DNA of 64,000 bases. Source: Fibrivirga algicola. Lineage in GTDB: Bacteria > Bacteroidota > Bacteroidia > Cytophagales > Spirosomataceae. Positions within the stretch are counted from its first letter, which is position 1. The number at the start of each line of letters is the position of its first letter. This document shows, piece by piece, positions 62,556-64,000 of the stretch. The translations under genes were made by a program, and so were the position numbers. The notes below the pieces were generated by a model. It made no database searches, was not told where the DNA came from, and saw only the letters and a program-made list of their open reading frames with translations. The stretch is taken from NCBI RefSeq assembly GCF_011742925.1, contig NZ_WAEL01000002.1, forward strand, positions 682,001 through 746,000, read 5' to 3'.

Positions 62556-63380
62556 ATGCGTTACGTTAAACCAACTCGCTTCAGTTACCTGCCTAAACCG
62601 CTCGACCGGCTCGATTTCATCGGTCTATTCGAGTGTGACCCGTTTGGCAACTGGCTGTTGTTCAGGCGTATTATCATAGCAGCGGTAGGGTGGTTTACGT
62701 ATTTCCGGTACACAACGGTTAACCGAATCAAAATAGAAGGCACGGAACATCTGGAGAATTTGCCGATTAACAACGTCCTGTTCCTCTCGAATCACCAGAC
62801 GTATTTTGCCGATGTGATTGCCTTCTTCCACGTCTTCTGTGCGGTGAAGTGGGGCTTTAAAGACACCATCTTGCCCCCGATGTACCTGTTGGCCCCCCGC
62901 GCCCGGCAGTATTATGTAGCAGCCAGCGAAACCATGCAGAAAGGCATTTTGGCCAAGATTTTTGCCCTGGGCGGCGCACTCACCATCGAACGCTCATGGC
63001 GGGCCGACGGGCGCGAAGTCCAGCGCAGTGTTGATACCTCGGCAGTAGATAAGATTCAGGTGGCACTCAAACACGGCTGGGTCGTTAGTTTTCCGCAAGG
63101 AACGACAAAGCCTTTCGCCCCAATCCGGAAGGGCACCGCTCACCTGATTATGGCCAATGATCCGATTGTGATTCCGGTTGTGATCAACGGATTTCGGCGA
63201 GCATTCGACAAGAAGGGATTGCGCTTTAAGAAGCGTAACACACAGCTTTCAATCCGTTTCAAAGCGCCGCTGGTTATTGGTCCCAGCGAGAGTGTAGAGG
63301 AAATTGTGGAGAAAGTCAGGAAGGCTATTGAGCAGGACATCCCCGGACGCATGGACTGGGTACAGGGGAAAGAAGGGTAA
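62556..63380 (+). CDS. plsC: 1-Acyl-sn-glycerol-3-phosphate acyltransferase-like protein
   Basis: A 274-residue acyltransferase of the PlsC family, which forms phosphatidic acid or a related lysolipid ester at the membrane. The catalytic region is SNHQTYFAD; it reads H80-x5-D86, one residue longer than the usual H-x4-D. The substrate-binding block is VVSFPQGTTKPFAPIRKGTAHL, with the FPxGT motif. A hydrophobic helix near 36-50 anchors it. The spacing difference may still be functional. It is followed by palindrome D and then the Kazal lipoprotein gene. Confidence 0.88.
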   Translation: MRYVKPTRFSYLPKPLDRLDFIGLFECDPFGNWLLFRRIIIAAVGWFTYFRYTTVNRIKIEGTEHLENLPINNVLFLSNHQTYFADVIAFFHVFCAVKWGFKDTILPPMYLLAPRARQYYVAASETMQKGILAKIFALGGALTIERSWRADGREVQRSVDTSAVDKIQVALKHGWVVSFPQGTTKPFAPIRKGTAHLIMANDPIVIPVVINGFRRAFDKKGLRFKKRNTQLSIRFKAPLVIGPSESVEEIVEKVRKAIEQDIPGRMDWVQGKEG

Positions 63381-63385
63381 ATTTA

Positions 63386-63456
63386 GTTTGATGTTTGTGG
63401 TTGTTCCGCTAGTTAGCCACTTCTGTAGAGTAGCGGAGTACCCACAAACAGTAAAC
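63386..63456. repeat. Palindromic element D (imperfect)
   Basis: Arms 63386-63413 and 63429-63456 match at 22 of 28 positions around a 15-base loop. The left arm GTTTGATGTTTGTGGTTGTT resembles element B. It starts six bases after the plsC stop codon. Confidence 0.6.
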
Positions 63457-63536
63457 GACAAATCAACCTCTTCCAACGGTTTTAGCGCTATTCGGGTCTT
63501 ACGGGTACACTATTGTACCACTTTTCAACGCCTGTT

Positions 63537-63761
63537 ATGAAATCGATCGTTGCCATCCTTAGCCTGGCCTGCCTGATGGGTTGCGCCAAATCTGCAGTAG
63601 AACCTACGGCCAGCTGTGTACCAACCGCCCGCCAAAACGTGGTTTGCCTTGCCCTGTATGATCCCGTTTGTGGGTGCGATGGACGTACCTATAGCAATAG
63701 CTGCGAAGCTCAGGCAGTTGGAATCAACACCTACACCACGGGAGCGTGCGCGGCAAAGTAG
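63537..63761 (+). CDS. Kazal-domain lipoprotein
   Basis: A 74-residue lipoprotein. The ATG at 63537 gives MKSIVAILSLACLMGC with a lipobox cysteine. The mature part is a Kazal-type domain: cysteines in SCVP, VVCLALYDPVCGCDGRTY, NSCEAQA and TTGAC, six in all, with the VCGCDGxTYxNxCEA core. Kazal domains usually block serine proteases by inserting a loop near the second cysteine. In a bacterial cell surface it might protect against proteases from neighbours or the cell's own enzymes; that is an inference. It is convergent with the carboxylase gene, across palindrome E. Confidence 0.87.
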   Translation: MKSIVAILSLACLMGCAKSAVEPTASCVPTARQNVVCLALYDPVCGCDGRTYSNSCEAQAVGINTYTTGACAAK

Positions 63762-63765
63762 TTTC

Positions 63766-63868
63766 TAGTTTGCTGGTTGTCGTATGATGTTTGACGTTGC
63801 GTTGCCGATCTAAAGAACTTGTTAGTTAGCGGGGCAACGTCAAACATCATACGACAACCAGCAAACTA
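63766..63868. repeat. Palindromic element E overlapping the carboxylase stop codon
   Basis: Perfect 35-base arms (63766-63800 and 63834-63868) with a 33-base loop; the arm holds GTTTGCTGGTTGTCGTATGA. The outer end of the right arm is exactly the stop codon of the minus-strand carboxylase gene (63866-63868). The left arm starts four bases after the Kazal gene stop. Confidence 0.9.
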
Positions 63869-64000
63869 CGTTTGAATATTCCCCACGTTAAATGCCTTTG
63901 TAATGGGCGCGTGATTAGCAGCTTCAATGCCGGTAGAAATGTAGCGGCGCGTCGCCAACGGATCAATTACGGCATCAACCCAGAGGCGGGCGGCGGCATA
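63866..64000 (-). CDS. Acyl-CoA carboxylase carboxyltransferase subunit (C-terminal end only)
   Basis: Only the last 44 residues lie in the window; the rest is beyond the right edge. The visible part reads YAAARLWVDAVIDPLATRR, then YISTGIEAANHAPI and a tail ending GNIQT. This matches the C-terminus of biotin-dependent acyl-CoA carboxylase beta subunits (methylcrotonyl-, propionyl- or acetyl-CoA type), where the AARLWVDAIIDP motif is conserved. Which of these it is cannot be told from the fragment. Its stop codon lies at the outer end of palindrome E. Confidence 0.8.
   Translation of the reverse strand, partial: YAAARLWVDAVIDPLATRRYISTGIEAANHAPITKAFNVGNIQT

Overview
The window looks like chromosomal DNA of a Bacteroidota bacterium of the Cytophagales, most like Spirosoma and relatives. 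The evidence is a SusC/SusD pair behind an ECF sigma/FecR pair, an atpD-atpC pair separate from other ATP synthase genes, DUF4974-type FecR, PorT-like barrels, lipoproteins with an LxxC lipobox, an almost complete absence of Shine-Dalgarno sites, and promoter boxes of the Bacteroidota type (TAnnTTTG, some with TTTG about 20 bases upstream). The genus is an inference. No tRNA, rRNA, CRISPR array, integrase, transposase or prophage gene was seen.

Layout. 1-4.3 kb: formaldehyde dehydrogenase (cut by the left edge), a GlcG/HbpS protein, a solitary nuoD and an orphan NarX-like histidine kinase. 5-14.8 kb: exported DUF1080 protein plus a beta-propeller/cupredoxin fusion, an S9 peptidase, DUF3500, DUF72 and a YtpQ-like protein. 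15-16 kb: OmpA-like lipoprotein. 16-25.3 kb: eight minus-strand genes forming a surface-glycan cluster (two sugar epimerases, a GT-C enzyme, two GT2 enzymes, AsnB, a beta-propeller glycosidase-like protein, a 2OG-oxygenase-like protein). 25.5-28.8 kb: small lipoprotein, M3 peptidase, AraC regulator. 28.9-31.6 kb: acyl-CoA dehydrogenase, FabG-like and MaoC proteins. 31.6-45 kb: mixed housekeeping and exported enzymes (hydrolases, Tat phosphoesterase, GH20, aroB, zf-UBP protein, GMC oxidoreductase, Tat TIM-barrel protein). 45-55 kb: a polysaccharide-utilisation locus (sigma, FecR, SusC with STN domain, SusD, then GH36 alpha-galactosidase). 55-64 kb: APC permease, acyltransferase, ATP synthase beta/epsilon, a sphingolipid-desaturase-like enzyme, outer-membrane barrel, PlsC, Kazal lipoprotein, and the end of an acyl-CoA carboxylase subunit at the right edge.

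Two things stand out. First, a family of long, sequence-related intergenic palindromes lies against or across stop codons; one has perfect 49-base arms. Second, a membrane desaturase resembles eukaryotic dihydroceramide delta-4 desaturases in its three histidine boxes and across long flanking blocks. The glycan cluster also combines AsnB, a glycosidase-like propeller and an oxygenase-like protein in an unusual way.
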